This document shows, piece by piece, positions 16,268-25,477 of a stretch of 32,623 nucleotides of DNA (the first letter of the stretch is position 1; each line of letters opens with the position of its first letter). The position numbers and the translations under genes are program-made. The notes under the pieces were generated by a model. It made no database searches and was not told where the DNA came from. It saw nothing but the letters and a program-made list of their open reading frames with translations. This stretch comes from Bacteroidales bacterium (GTDB lineage: Bacteria > Bacteroidota > Bacteroidia > Bacteroidales > UBA932). The stretch lies in the NCBI GenBank assembly GCA_028707695.1, contig JAQWAL010000015.1, forward strand, positions 1-32,623. The letters are read 5' to 3'.

Positions 16268-17674
16268 TTAAAGCTCCTTTCTTAACCTGGCGATGGGGAT
16301 ATTCAACTGTTCACGATATTTGGCAACAGTTCTCCTGGCAACCTTGTACCCTTTCTCTCCCAAAACAGATACCAGTTCTTCATCTGTCAATGGTTTCCTT
16401 TTATCCTCTGCATCTATGCTCTCTACAAGGATGTTTTTGATTTCCCTGGTAGAGACCTCTTCTCCGGATTCTGTCATCAAACCTTCCGAAAAAAAGTATT
16501 TCAACGGGTATATCCCAAAGTGGGTTTGAATGTATTTGCAATTGACAACCCTGGAAATAGTTGATATGTCAAGGTTTGTCTTTTCTGCAATATTCTTTAA
16601 CACCATTGGTTTGAGTTTGGTTTCATCTCCGTCTATAAAGAATTCCCTTTGGAAATCAATGATGGCATTCATTGTATTGTTCAGCGTGTTATGCCTTTGC
16701 CTTATTGCCTCTACAAACCACTTTGCCGAATCCAGTTTCTGCTTTACAAATGTTGCTGCCTCTTTGCCTGCCTTATCATTATTGGCAGATTTCATGAGCA
16801 TGTCAGCATAACGTTTGTTTATTTTAAGCTCCGGAACAGAGAATCTTGGCATAGTCATTACCAACTCACCCTCTTTGTATTCAAGCACAAAATCGGGAAC
16901 AACCTGCTGTGCCTGTTCTGTGTATGAATCATCAATCTGACCACCGGGTTTTGGGTTCAAACGTACAATCTCGTCTATTGCACCTTTCAAATCCTCTTCC
17001 GAAATTGACAAACGGGATATTATCTTTTGGTAATGTTTTTTTGTGAATTCCTGGAAATGGTCCTTCAATATCTTTTCGGCCAAAGCCCTAGAAGGTGATT
17101 CCTCCCTCACCCTTATTTGCAGCAAAAGGCACTCCTGCAAATCCCTTGCACCAATACCTACAGGCTCAAATTCCTGTATTTTCCTGAGAACTTTTTCCAA
17201 CTCATCATGTGTTGTTTCTATTCCTTGCCTGAATGCAATGTCATCTGCCAGCGATTCAAGGTCCCGCCTTAAATAACCATCGTCATCCAGGCTCCCTATC
17301 ACAAACGAGGCAATCCTTTTGGACCGGCTGTCCATTTGGCTGTAACCCAATTGCCCGATAAGGTTTTGATGGAAACTCTCTTTTACGGAAAATATATTGT
17401 ATTGAGGCTTCAGGTCCTTTCCCTGGTTGTTTGTATATAATTTATATGATGGTATTTGGTCGTCAGAAGTATAGTCGCTAAGAGAAACATTCCCGGAAGA
17501 ACCGTCATCATTATCTTCACTCTCCGATGCCTCATCCAGAACCGGATTCTCTTCCAGCTCTTTCTTGATTCTCTGTTCCAACTCCATTGTAGGCAACTCC
17601 AGCAGCTTAATTGTCTGAATTTGCAGAGGAGAAAGCTTTTGCTGTAATTTTTGTTGTAATCCCTGTTTTAACAT
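16268..17674 (-). CDS. rpoN: RNA polymerase sigma-54 factor
   Basis: The 468-residue protein has the Gln/Leu-rich region I that interacts with enhancer-binding ATPases (LKQGLQQKLQQKLSPLQIQ, then ELPTMELEQRIKKELEENP). It also has an acidic region II (about 50-75), the core-binding domain, a helix-turn-helix, and the RpoN box ARRTVAKYR at 446-454. Sigma-54 recognises -24/-12 promoters. No enhancer-binding activator is in this window. A TATCTTTG box 19 bases upstream of the ATG indicates that rpoN itself uses the vegetative promoter. Confidence 0.97.
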   Translation of the reverse strand: MLKQGLQQKLQQKLSPLQIQTIKLLELPTMELEQRIKKELEENPVLDEASESEDNDDGSSGNVSLSDYTSDDQIPSYKLYTNNQGKDLKPQYNIFSVKESFHQNLIGQLGYSQMDSRSKRIASFVIGSLDDDGYLRRDLESLADDIAFRQGIETTHDELEKVLRKIQEFEPVGIGARDLQECLLLQIRVREESPSRALAEKILKDHFQEFTKKHYQKIISRLSISEEDLKGAIDEIVRLNPKPGGQIDDSYTEQAQQVVPDFVLEYKEGELVMTMPRFSVPELKINKRYADMLMKSANNDKAGKEAATFVKQKLDSAKWFVEAIRQRHNTLNNTMNAIIDFQREFFIDGDETKLKPMVLKNIAEKTNLDISTISRVVNCKYIQTHFGIYPLKYFFSEGLMTESGEEVSTREIKNILVESIDAEDKRKPLTDEELVSVLGEKGYKVARRTVAKYREQLNIPIARLRKEL

Positions 17675-17693
17675 ATAATTAGGAGCGTTTATG

Positions 17694-17701
17694 CAAAGAT
17701 A
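17694..17701 (-). promoter_or_regulatory. Candidate -7 box for rpoN
   Basis: The leftward strand reads TATCTTTG, identical to the box in front of tRNA-Glu, 19 bases before the rpoN ATG. The -33 region is not well matched. Confidence 0.5.
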
Positions 17702-17763
17702 TGATTTTTATTTAACTTCGCACTTGCCAAACAGACTAAAAAGCATACAGAACCTAAGGAAAA

Positions 17764-18582
17764 ATGAAGATAGATATAGAGAAGGTGATAGGCAACAAAA
17801 ACCCTGGCCTTCTTAAAGTTATACCCAAATTTATTATACGCTGGCTAGGTCGGCTCATCCATCAGGAAGAGATTAACGATTTGCTGGCAGAGTCAGGCCA
17901 TTTGAAAGGGGCTAACTTTGCAACTGCATCTTTGGAAAAGTTCAATATCAAATATACCGTACACGGGAAAGAGAAAATTGACACCTCCCGTCGCTACATT
18001 ATTGTCTCCAACCATCCATTGGGGGGGCTGGACGGTATCATCATGATAGAGATGTTCGGAAAACTCTTCCCGAACGTAAAGTTTGTAGTAAACGACCTGC
18101 TCTACCACATAGAACCATTGAAACCAGTTTTCATCCCCGTGAACAAATACGGAAGGCAAAGCATGGATACCGCAAAAATGATCCAGGAGAGCTATAATTC
18201 AGATTCACAAATATTATATTTCCCTGCCGGGCTGTGCTCCAGGCTTGTAAATGGCAAGATAGAAGACCTGGAATGGAAAAGGAGCTACATAACACAGGCA
18301 ATCAAATACAACCGGGACATACTCCCTGTCTATTTCGAAGGCAGGAATTCCGGACTGTTTTACAGGATAGCCAACTTCAGAAAAAAGCTTGGTATCAAAT
18401 TCAACTACGAAACAATCCTTTTGCCTCGAGAAATGTTTAAAAAGAAGAACTCCAGATTTGACATATACATAGCAGACCCGGTCACAAACCAACAATTGAA
18501 CGGAGGGAAAAGCATTGCAGAGTGGAACAAAGAGATAAGGGAAAGGGTCTACACAATAAAAACCATGCCATGGAACCAGTAA
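17764..18582 (+). CDS. glsA: Lysophospholipid-type acyltransferase, GlsA-like (O-acylation of glycine lipid)
   Basis: The 272-residue PlsC-fold protein has the acyltransferase block SNHPLGGLDG (82-91, His84 and Asp90, an HX5D arrangement rather than HX4D) and a second block YFPAGLCSR (152-160). It lies upstream of, and overlaps, a GNAT N-acyltransferase. This pair matches the Bacteroides glycine-lipid system, in which GlsB N-acylates glycine and GlsA adds the second acyl group to the hydroxyl of the first chain. The amino acid used here (glycine, or a serine-glycine derivative later) cannot be read from sequence. No transmembrane helix is evident; it is likely peripheral to the inner membrane. 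Confidence 0.85.
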   Translation: MKIDIEKVIGNKNPGLLKVIPKFIIRWLGRLIHQEEINDLLAESGHLKGANFATASLEKFNIKYTVHGKEKIDTSRRYIIVSNHPLGGLDGIIMIEMFGKLFPNVKFVVNDLLYHIEPLKPVFIPVNKYGRQSMDTAKMIQESYNSDSQILYFPAGLCSRLVNGKIEDLEWKRSYITQAIKYNRDILPVYFEGRNSGLFYRIANFRKKLGIKFNYETILLPREMFKKKNSRFDIYIADPVTNQQLNGGKSIAEWNKEIRERVYTIKTMPWNQ

Positions 18583-19526
18583 TACAACCAGTTGACAGGA
18601 AGCTTATAATAGAAGAGCTCAATAGTGACAAATTCATACGTAACACCAGGAAAGGTGACAACAAGATATTTGAAATAACAGCCCAAAATTCGCCTTACAC
18701 GATGAGGGAAATTGCCCGGCTAAGGGAAATCTCGTTCCGTCTTGCCGGCGGAGGTACGGGCAAGGCGCTTGACATGGACGAATTTGACACAAACACAAAG
18801 AACGCCTACAAACAACTCATAGTCTGGGACCCAAAAGACCAGGAGATACTAGGAGGATACAGATACATACAATGTCCCGGCTTAGACCCGCACCACATGG
18901 CAACAAGTGAACTGTTCAATTTTTCCGGCCAGTTCGTAAAAGACTACCTGCCATTTACAATTGAACTTGGAAGGTCTTTTGTACAACCAAATTACCAAAG
19001 CACAAACATCCGTCGCAAAGGGCTTTATGCCCTTGACAACCTATGGGACGGACTTGGAGCACTAATGTTACGTTATCCCCACATCAAATACTTTTTTGGA
19101 AAGGTAACAATGTACTCATCTTACAACGAAAGGGCCAGGAACACGCTACTCTACTTTTTGAACCTCTATTTCAACGACAAGGAAAACCTTGTGGTCCCAA
19201 AAAATCCGCTTGAATACGACAAAAGCAACCCCTATTTCCAAGAGCTTTTCAGCCATTCAGACTACAAAGAGGCATACAAAGCCATGTCCAAGGAGATCCG
19301 AGGTTTGGGAGAGAACATCCCTCCCCTTATAAATTCTTATATGAACCTTTCTCCAACAATGAAAGTTTTTGGAACAGCAATCAACGAGGGTTTTGGCGGA
19401 GTGGAAGAGACAGGAATCATGATTAGCATAGATGAAATCTACCCGGAGAAAATTGAGCGGTACCTTACCCCTCTACGCAGGTTGGCTTTGAGATTCCAAC
19501 CAAAATGGTGGAGGGCCAAAATTTAA
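18570..19526 (+). CDS. glsB: GNAT-family N-acyltransferase, GlsB-like (N-acylation of glycine)
   Basis: From ATG 18570 the protein has 319 residues. It resembles the OlsB/GlsB acyl-ACP-dependent N-acyltransferases: MREIARLREISFRLAGGGTGK near residues 40-60, then DEFD, GGYRYIQCP, the ELGRSFVQP motif, and RKGLYALDNLWDGLGAL. It should transfer a 3-hydroxy fatty acid to an amino acid, the first step of glycine-lipid synthesis. An ATG at 18522 lies in frame deep inside the preceding gene and would add 16 unlikely residues. The ATG at 18570 starts MEPVIQPV and overlaps the glsA-like gene by 13 bases, consistent with translational coupling. The 3' end converges with the SPOR gene, with only 8 bases between stops. 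Confidence 0.85.
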   Translation: MEPVIQPVDRKLIIEELNSDKFIRNTRKGDNKIFEITAQNSPYTMREIARLREISFRLAGGGTGKALDMDEFDTNTKNAYKQLIVWDPKDQEILGGYRYIQCPGLDPHHMATSELFNFSGQFVKDYLPFTIELGRSFVQPNYQSTNIRRKGLYALDNLWDGLGALMLRYPHIKYFFGKVTMYSSYNERARNTLLYFLNLYFNDKENLVVPKNPLEYDKSNPYFQELFSHSDYKEAYKAMSKEIRGLGENIPPLINSYMNLSPTMKVFGTAINEGFGGVEETGIMISIDEIYPEKIERYLTPLRRLALRFQPKWWRAKI

Positions 19527-19534
19527 TAACAAAA

Positions 19535-20068
19535 TCAAAGCACAGGAAAGTTAATGTTGTCCTTGACAATAAAGGCAGCAGGATATTTATCACCTATCAT
19601 CAATAACATTTTCATTGCTTCCGATTTTGTCCTCAGGTCACCGACAGTCACTTTGAAATAGGGATTGTCATATGTCCAGTATGCACCAATACCGGGAAAT
19701 TCCTCCTGGAATTCCTTTAGCAACTCCTCCGATTGCCTGCGGGCATTCTGCTGGTTGTCAAAAAAAATCCTGATACGATACCCGGGAATATTTCTTTTTG
19801 AAGCATTAGAAATATAACCCTGCAAGGCATTTTCTACGGCAGGAGTTTGGGACAATCTTATATGACCCCGGAAGCCTATGGAAGGACGGGTAACCAAATC
19901 TATTATATTTCTGTTCAAATATGCAGAATCGAGAATCTCAATATTCTGGGCAATGGAATCAATGCCGCGTTCATTGCTGTTGAATAGTGACATTTGAGAA
20001 AAAGCAGCCAAAGGCAACAATAACACAAACGCAACCATAAAAAACCTTAATTGTTTGTCAGTTTTCAT
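19535..20068 (-). CDS. SPOR domain-containing secreted protein
   Basis: From ATG 20068 the protein has 177 residues, with a signal peptide (KTDKQLRFFMVAFVLLLPLAAFS) and a C-terminal SPOR-type domain (about 100-170). Supporting signs are the GYRIRIFFDNQQNARRQSEE start and the FKVTVGDLRTKSEAMKML turn. SPOR domains bind denuded peptidoglycan glycans, so this is probably a periplasmic protein of the cell wall or division site. An upstream TTG at 20080 would add four residues ahead of the signal peptide and is less likely. It follows the LEA14-like lipoprotein by 13 bases and is probably co-transcribed with it. Confidence 0.8.
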   Translation of the reverse strand: MKTDKQLRFFMVAFVLLLPLAAFSQMSLFNSNERGIDSIAQNIEILDSAYLNRNIIDLVTRPSIGFRGHIRLSQTPAVENALQGYISNASKRNIPGYRIRIFFDNQQNARRQSEELLKEFQEEFPGIGAYWTYDNPYFKVTVGDLRTKSEAMKMLLMIGDKYPAAFIVKDNINFPVL

Positions 20069-20081
20069 CTTTCCAGGCAAA

Positions 20082-20549
20082 TTAGATTCTCTTTAACATA
20101 CTTTCTATAGACATATCCTTGAACTTCAGCACTTTTCTCCCCCCTCTGGAGGTCTTTACCACAGCCCTGGCATCAACTTTGAAGTCTGAGTACTTCCATT
20201 TGGAAATATTAAGACCCATTGACAACAGTGATAAAGGATCCAAAATATCAAGTTTGAAAACCACATTATTGACACTAATCCTTTTGGCTGCAACAGTATC
20301 TGCACTCACAAGGGTCACATGGGCAAAATTGACCCCGCTCCTCTTTAGGAAACCGGTAGCGTTATCAAGAAATAGTTCCCGGGATGAGGGATTGTGTATC
20401 ACATATTCCACCTCTATATTGGCAGAACTTGTACTGAGCAGTTCAAAGCTCTTGATTTGGACATCCCTCAGCTGTACCTCCATCAACTTTGAACAACCGC
20501 TCAAAACCAACGTGAAAGCCAACAGGAAAAAAAATAATCTCTTCATCAT
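20082..20549 (-). CDS. LEA14-like (WHy domain) lipoprotein
   Basis: The 155-residue protein has a lipoprotein signal peptide with canonical LSGC (Cys19). A beta-rich domain follows that resembles the LEA14/WHy group: VQIKSFELLSTSSANIEVEYVIHNPSSRELFLDNATGFLKRSG, with the typical NPSS...L turn. These proteins are linked to desiccation tolerance in plants, but in bacteria they are mostly uncharacterised envelope lipoproteins. It starts a two-gene unit with the SPOR protein, behind a TACCTTTG box on the same strand. Confidence 0.75.
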   Translation of the reverse strand: MMKRLFFFLLAFTLVLSGCSKLMEVQLRDVQIKSFELLSTSSANIEVEYVIHNPSSRELFLDNATGFLKRSGVNFAHVTLVSADTVAAKRISVNNVVFKLDILDPLSLLSMGLNISKWKYSDFKVDARAVVKTSRGGRKVLKFKDMSIESMLKRI

Positions 20550-20566
20550 TCAGGGTTATGTTACTG

Positions 20567-20574
20567 CAAAGGTA
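20567..20574 (-). promoter_or_regulatory. Candidate -7 box for the LEA14-SPOR unit
   Basis: The leftward strand reads TACCTTTG, 17 bases before the ATG at 20549. It lies back-to-back with the miaB box 10 bases away. No clear -33 element is seen. Confidence 0.45.
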
Positions 20575-20584
20575 TAAAAAAGCA

Positions 20585-20592
20585 TATATTTG
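20585..20592 (+). promoter_or_regulatory. Candidate -7 box for miaB
   Basis: TATATTTG lies 19 bases before ATG 20612 and matches TAnnTTTG. A -33 TTTG is not found at 19 bases. Confidence 0.45.
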
Positions 20593-20611
20593 CAGAATAA
20601 ATACATAGGTG

Positions 20612-21979
20612 ATGACAAACAAATTTTATTCCGTAAAACCTATCTTAGACAAAAAACTTCAACAAGTATACATAGAAACCTACGGCTGCCAAATGAATGT
20701 TAACGACAGCGAGGTAGTTCTCTCTGTACTTCAATCCAGCGGTTACTCCCTGAGCGAAAAACTGGAAGATTCCTCCCTTATTTTCATAAACACGTGTTCT
20801 ATAAGGGATAATGCCGAACAAAAAATATGGTCCCGTCTGGAATATTTCAAATCATTGAAAAAGAAGAAAAAAGGATTGAAAATCGGAATCCTGGGATGCA
20901 TGGCAGAAAGGTTGAAAGAAAAACTGCTGGAAAATGGCACTGTTGACATTGTAGCAGGGCCTGACTCATACAGGGAACTTCCTATGCTTCTTGCAGGTCT
21001 GGAAGATGGGAAGAAACAAATCAATACCATATTATCAGAAGAGGAAACCTATGCCGATATTTCTCCAGTAAGGATGGACAAAAACGGTGTCTCTGCATTT
21101 ATTTCCATAATGAGAGGTTGTGACAATTTCTGTTCCTACTGTGTGGTACCTTACGTAAGGGGCAGGGAGAGAAGCAGGAACCCTCTTAGCATTGTCAACG
21201 AAGCCGAAAACCTTTTCAAAAACGGCTACAAAGAGGTGACCCTTCTGGGACAGAATGTAAATTCGTACAGTTGGGAAGAAAATGGCGAGATAGTTACATT
21301 TGCCAATCTATTGCAAAAGGTAGCCCGGATAGATCCCCTTCTAAGGGTAAGGTTCTCCACTTCACACCCAAAAGACATTGACCATCAAGTAGTACAAGCT
21401 ATTGCAGAGAATCCAAACATTTGCAAACATATCCATTTACCGTTCCAGTCGGGTAGCAACGACGTTTTAAAAAGGATGAACCGAAAATATACTCGCGAAG
21501 GTTACCTGGAAAAAATCAATATGATAAAACAGGTGATTCCTGAATGCTCCCTTAGCACCGATATCATTGCCGGATTTTCCGGTGAAACAGAACTTGACCA
21601 TGAACAGACATTATCGTTGATGGAACAGGTGGGATATTACACTGCATTCATGTTCCAATATTCCGAAAGACCCGACACTACTGCTGCCAAAAGGTTTCCT
21701 GACGATGTCCCTCCGGAGGTGAAAAACCAAAGACTCAACCAAATAATAGAACTCCAAAATGAACTTTCCCACAAATCCAATAAAGAAGATGTAGGAAAAA
21801 GTTTTGAGGTGCTTGTAGAGGGGTACTCCAAAAGATCCAACCAGGAACTCTTTGGCAGGACCAGTCAAAACAAGGTATGTATTTTTCCTGCAGGCGAACA
21901 TAAAGTGGGAGAATATGTTATTGTAAGGGTTACCTCCTGCTCGTCTGCAACACTGAAAGGGGTAGTGAAAACCGATTAA
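20612..21979 (+). CDS. miaB: tRNA (N6-isopentenyl adenosine(37)-C2)-methylthiotransferase
   Basis: The 455-residue radical SAM enzyme adds a methylthio group to i6A37 of tRNAs reading UNN codons, which includes the tRNA-Leu(CAA) in this window. The N-terminal domain holds three cluster cysteines (Cys26 in YGCQMN, Cys62 in NTCSIR, Cys96 in GCMAE). The radical SAM motif CDNFCSYC gives Cys170, Cys174 and Cys177. A C-terminal TRAM domain (about 390-450) follows. A GTG at 20609 precedes the ATG directly; ATG 20612 is preferred. The next gene, an OsmC-family protein, starts 18 bases after the stop. Confidence 0.96.
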   Translation: MTNKFYSVKPILDKKLQQVYIETYGCQMNVNDSEVVLSVLQSSGYSLSEKLEDSSLIFINTCSIRDNAEQKIWSRLEYFKSLKKKKKGLKIGILGCMAERLKEKLLENGTVDIVAGPDSYRELPMLLAGLEDGKKQINTILSEEETYADISPVRMDKNGVSAFISIMRGCDNFCSYCVVPYVRGRERSRNPLSIVNEAENLFKNGYKEVTLLGQNVNSYSWEENGEIVTFANLLQKVARIDPLLRVRFSTSHPKDIDHQVVQAIAENPNICKHIHLPFQSGSNDVLKRMNRKYTREGYLEKINMIKQVIPECSLSTDIIAGFSGETELDHEQTLSLMEQVGYYTAFMFQYSERPDTTAAKRFPDDVPPEVKNQRLNQIIELQNELSHKSNKEDVGKSFEVLVEGYSKRSNQELFGRTSQNKVCIFPAGEHKVGEYVIVRVTSCSSATLKGVVKTD

Positions 21980-21997
21980 CTTATAAAAATATCAGAT

Positions 21998-22408
21998 ATG
22001 ACAAAAATGCGCACTATTTACGTTGGTGACCTAAAAACCGAAGCGGAACACCTGAAATCGGGAAGCAAAATCATGACAGAGGCACCCGAAGACAACAACG
22101 GAAAAGGAGAGATGTTCTCTCCCACAGACCTTTTTGCCACTTCATTCGGCGCCTGTATGCTTACTATTATGGGCATCTCTGCTCAAGCACACGGGTTCTC
22201 GATTGAAGGTACCAGAATAGAGACAGAAAAAATCATGGCAGCAAATCCCCGCAGAGTGGCAGAATTGATCCTGGATTTTTATTTTCCACAGAAATACTCT
22301 GCAAAGGAGATGCGCTTTATCGAGGCCTCAATCAAAACATGCCCTGTTGCCAACAGTGTACATCCCGATATTGTAAAAACAATTAGGTACCATTTCCCCG
22401 AAGAATAA
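21998..22408 (+). CDS. OsmC/Ohr family peroxide-reducing protein
   Basis: The 136-residue protein has the two redox cysteines of the OsmC fold: Cys53 in SFGACMLTIMG and Cys115 in KTCPVANSV. It also has the SPTDLFATS start of the central helix. It probably reduces organic hydroperoxides as a homodimer in the cytosol; whether it belongs to the OsmC, Ohr or YhfA branch is not certain. It follows miaB by 18 bases and may be co-transcribed. Its stop is only 5 bases from that of the convergent btuG-like gene. Confidence 0.88.
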   Translation: MTKMRTIYVGDLKTEAEHLKSGSKIMTEAPEDNNGKGEMFSPTDLFATSFGACMLTIMGISAQAHGFSIEGTRIETEKIMAANPRRVAELILDFYFPQKYSAKEMRFIEASIKTCPVANSVHPDIVKTIRYHFPEE

Positions 22409-22413
22409 CAAGT

Positions 22414-23496
22414 TTAGAAAAACAAGAAACGAAAAGTCCCTACTCCGGCAGTTGCAGTTCCAACGGATACTCCTGCCGGGGTTATTGTTTTCATAACCGA
22501 ATTGGAGGTAAAACTAACCTCTGCAGTAAAAACATTACCTGAAGAAGGGCTTACCCCCACTCCGTAAAAATACGAACCTGAATATAAAATGGATGTTCCC
22601 AAAGATTCCACATCCACAGAATAGATGTTTGCCTCTATAGGCATATAGGTTTGGTCAAACGTTGTGTTAAAGGTATATATCTTTCCCTCTTTGTAATCTG
22701 CAGCTATGTAGCCGTCCATTGCATCCACGGGAACCTCCACGACGCTTTCCACCTCAAGGCTGGCCGGGTCAATCTTTACCAACCCTTTGTCTGGGAACGA
22801 AGCCCAAATCTTGTAATTCTGGTCCATTACCAGATGCTTGGCTGCTCCTGTAACATTTTCCGGGCGTACCAAAGCTACCTGTCCCAACATGTCATTTACA
22901 GTATCAAGAACCCTTACTCCTTCCCTTGTAGCCACATAAAGCCTGTTGCCCAACAATAAAAGCCCCTCTGCATCTGTGCCAACCATCACTTTCTTTATAA
23001 ACTCTTTTGTCAAAGAGTTGTAAACGGCAACATAGGAATCGGGATAAATCCAAATCCCTGACTCGGTTACCTCGTAGTTATAATCCCAGTTGGTAACATA
23101 TATCCTGGTATCTGTGACTATGACATTCCTTGGAGAGGCCAATCCATCTGTAATAGGGTCAGATGCAATCTTGCCGTTCAATGCATCAATAATCTCAATC
23201 TTGTCAGGGTAATTGCATACAAGGTATGCTTGTTTGCCCGGTGCCACAGAACCGGAAACCACTGTAGAACCAATTGATATTCCGTTGGCACTCTCAAACA
23301 CCCTGTTCTGGATAGTACCGGTTACCTCGTCGTAAAGTGATATGCTGGCAGAATGCTCAGTAAAATTTCCCTGGTTAAGCACCAATACTTTTTTGTCAAA
23401 TTGGTATTCGGGCACATCGATATCTTTTGTACAAGCAACAATGCTGGTAAAAAGCAAAAAACCAAAAACAATCTTTAAAATAATTCTCTTTTCCAT
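22414..23496 (-). CDS. btuG: BtuG-like cell-surface cobalamin-binding beta-propeller lipoprotein (DUF5074/YncE-like)
   Basis: The 360-residue protein has a lipoprotein signal peptide (SIVAC, Cys22) followed by repeated propeller blades with strand patterns such as KIEIIDALNGKI, SPRNVIVTDTRIYVTNWDY and AEGLLLLGNRLYVATREGVRVLDT. In Bacteroides, BtuG proteins of this architecture sit on the outer membrane next to BtuB and capture vitamin B12 with extremely high affinity. The gene is 14 bases downstream of a btuB-like receptor gene that is itself behind a cobalamin riboswitch, which supports the assignment more than sequence likeness alone. If it is not BtuG, it is another surface propeller lipoprotein in the B12 regulon. 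Confidence 0.82.
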   Translation of the reverse strand: MEKRIILKIVFGFLLFTSIVACTKDIDVPEYQFDKKVLVLNQGNFTEHSASISLYDEVTGTIQNRVFESANGISIGSTVVSGSVAPGKQAYLVCNYPDKIEIIDALNGKIASDPITDGLASPRNVIVTDTRIYVTNWDYNYEVTESGIWIYPDSYVAVYNSLTKEFIKKVMVGTDAEGLLLLGNRLYVATREGVRVLDTVNDMLGQVALVRPENVTGAAKHLVMDQNYKIWASFPDKGLVKIDPASLEVESVVEVPVDAMDGYIAADYKEGKIYTFNTTFDQTYMPIEANIYSVDVESLGTSILYSGSYFYGVGVSPSSGNVFTAEVSFTSNSVMKTITPAGVSVGTATAGVGTFRFLFF

Positions 23497-23510
23497 TTCA
23501 ATTATGTGTT

Positions 23511-25439
23511 TTAAAAATAAAATCTTAGTGATAAATTCCAGTTCCTTCCGGGCATTGCATAAAACTTCACATTCTGGTAACTGACACCCGTCAGGTTTTT
23601 AATAACGGCATTCACCACAAACCTGTGCCCTAAAAAGATAGATTCGAACTGAGTACCAATATCCGTCAAAAAATAAGGATCCAGAATATCATAGATATCC
23701 AACGTACTCCTCTCCCCGGAGAATGACATGTTTGCATAGAATGTAAGTTTGTTCAAATGTGCAGACAATGCTGCCCTTGCAGAGTGTTTTGGCTGGAAAG
23801 CCAGCTGACGACCCTGTGAAGGATCATTTTCCCTCAGGCCCTCCACCATCTTTATTGATGTGTAACTATAATCTACATTTAGTTCAAAGATAACCCCTCC
23901 CAGTTTTTTACCGAACGACGCACCAACCTCTGCCCCCCTGGAAAGCACCACGGGAATATTTTGAGGCCTCCAAACCTGCCCTGCCGGCAGCCACCTTATC
24001 CAGTTTTCTACCTCACTGTTGTACAATGTTATGTAACCTTTGACATTATCATTTCCCGAGAACCATGAATAATCCACCCCTCCTTCAACAGTATTTGATT
24101 TTTCACTTAACAGGTAAGTGTGTATTCCACCCCAATACCTGTCATTCAAGGTTGGAACCCGGCCACTGGCAGAGAAAGCTCCCCTGGTTGCAAGTGTATG
24201 CCCGTTTTTATTCAAAAGAGTATATTTGACCTCCAAAGAGGGCATCACAGGAACCTCACCGTTTGTAACTTGCCCCCCCCTGATTCCGGCAGAAATCATA
24301 AACCCGGGAACTGAAAGAGGTGAATACCTTGCCATCCCGTAAATATAGAACCTGTTTTCTGTTACAGAATCTGCATAAGACCCTGCAGAGGGGACAGTAT
24401 GTTCTGCACTAAACCCCGCCTTAAAGATAAAAGCCCCGCTCCCATATTCTGTTTCGGCAACTGCCGAAAATTTCGAAGATTCAATCACATCCTCTTTGTA
24501 TAACTGATAATCGTTTGAATAAGAAATATTCGCTCTATAGTTGAGAAAATTTGAATTGTTGATGTAATTTACAGCCCCCCTTATATTCCTGTCATTTACA
24601 GAGGCGTAAGTCTCCGGACGATCATTCAAAGAGACAGATGGCTGGATTTCCCTGTCATGATTCAGGTACCAGACTGTGAAAGAGAGTATGGACGAATCCC
24701 TGAATTTCCTGTAAACCTCCTGCATGGCGCCAAGGTTCTCATAACTGCTGTTGTTCAACCTTTCTTTGGGATGCCCAGGTTTGGTATTGTTGGCAAACAT
24801 GAAGTCATTCTTTGCAGAGGTGTAAAAAAGGCTACTCCTGCTCTCGGTCTTTCCGTTGGAATATCTCAAGGTCCCGGCTCCGTAAAGGGTAGAGAAACTA
24901 CCCCCGGAAAAAAGCAAATCACCCGACACCCCTTTTTCCCACAGAGGTAGCGTAGAGAGCTGTATGCTGCCTCCTATGGAACCATCTCCGTACAGCATTC
25001 CGCTTCCGCCAATATGCAGGTCCATCCTGTCAAAGAAATACAGAGGTATTTGGGAAAGATTGGCCTGTCCCAAAGTCGGGACCGATAGACTCATACCATT
25101 CCAAGCAATTGAAGTATGTGAAGATGAAGTTCCTCTTACAGAAACATAAGAAGCCATGCCCCTGCCATACTCTTTGATATATACAGATGCTTGTTCTTTA
25201 AGCAAATCCGAAAGCGACATACTTTTGATCCTGTCCATGGATTCCTGCGGGATCCTTTGGATATTGGTCCCCACTGCAAAAGCCCTGCTCGATGCCAAAG
25301 GTGTTTTGGCAGCAGATTTGACCATTACAGAATCCAGCCTGTATTTTTTGGTGGTATCCTGGCAGGACTGGACCGCAGTGACCTCTGTGGCAAATGCAAC
25401 GAATGCAATAATCAATAAATAAGATATACCTCTGTACAT
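23511..25439 (-). CDS. btuB: TonB-dependent vitamin B12 receptor (BtuB-like)
   Basis: The 642-residue protein has a signal peptide (about 1-23), a TonB-box-like segment (YRLDSVMVKS, 32-41), a plug domain (about 55-165, with LSDLLKEQASVYIKEYG, SVRGTSSSHTSIAWNG and YGDGSIGGSIQL) and a C-terminal beta-barrel ending in an aromatic residue (LRFYF). It imports cobalamins across the outer membrane using TonB energy. It lacks the N-terminal carboxypeptidase-like extension of SusC-type receptors, consistent with BtuB. The upstream cobalamin riboswitch starts about 40 bases before the ATG, so synthesis should fall when B12 is plentiful. The partner lipoprotein gene follows by 14 bases. No btuCDF inner-membrane transporter genes are in the window. 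Confidence 0.92.
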   Translation of the reverse strand: MYRGISYLLIIAFVAFATEVTAVQSCQDTTKKYRLDSVMVKSAAKTPLASSRAFAVGTNIQRIPQESMDRIKSMSLSDLLKEQASVYIKEYGRGMASYVSVRGTSSSHTSIAWNGMSLSVPTLGQANLSQIPLYFFDRMDLHIGGSGMLYGDGSIGGSIQLSTLPLWEKGVSGDLLFSGGSFSTLYGAGTLRYSNGKTESRSSLFYTSAKNDFMFANNTKPGHPKERLNNSSYENLGAMQEVYRKFRDSSILSFTVWYLNHDREIQPSVSLNDRPETYASVNDRNIRGAVNYINNSNFLNYRANISYSNDYQLYKEDVIESSKFSAVAETEYGSGAFIFKAGFSAEHTVPSAGSYADSVTENRFYIYGMARYSPLSVPGFMISAGIRGGQVTNGEVPVMPSLEVKYTLLNKNGHTLATRGAFSASGRVPTLNDRYWGGIHTYLLSEKSNTVEGGVDYSWFSGNDNVKGYITLYNSEVENWIRWLPAGQVWRPQNIPVVLSRGAEVGASFGKKLGGVIFELNVDYSYTSIKMVEGLRENDPSQGRQLAFQPKHSARAALSAHLNKLTFYANMSFSGERSTLDIYDILDPYFLTDIGTQFESIFLGHRFVVNAVIKNLTGVSYQNVKFYAMPGRNWNLSLRFYF

Positions 25440-25477
25440 CGCTCCCTATCTCCCGAAAGTTCGATTTATATGTTAAC

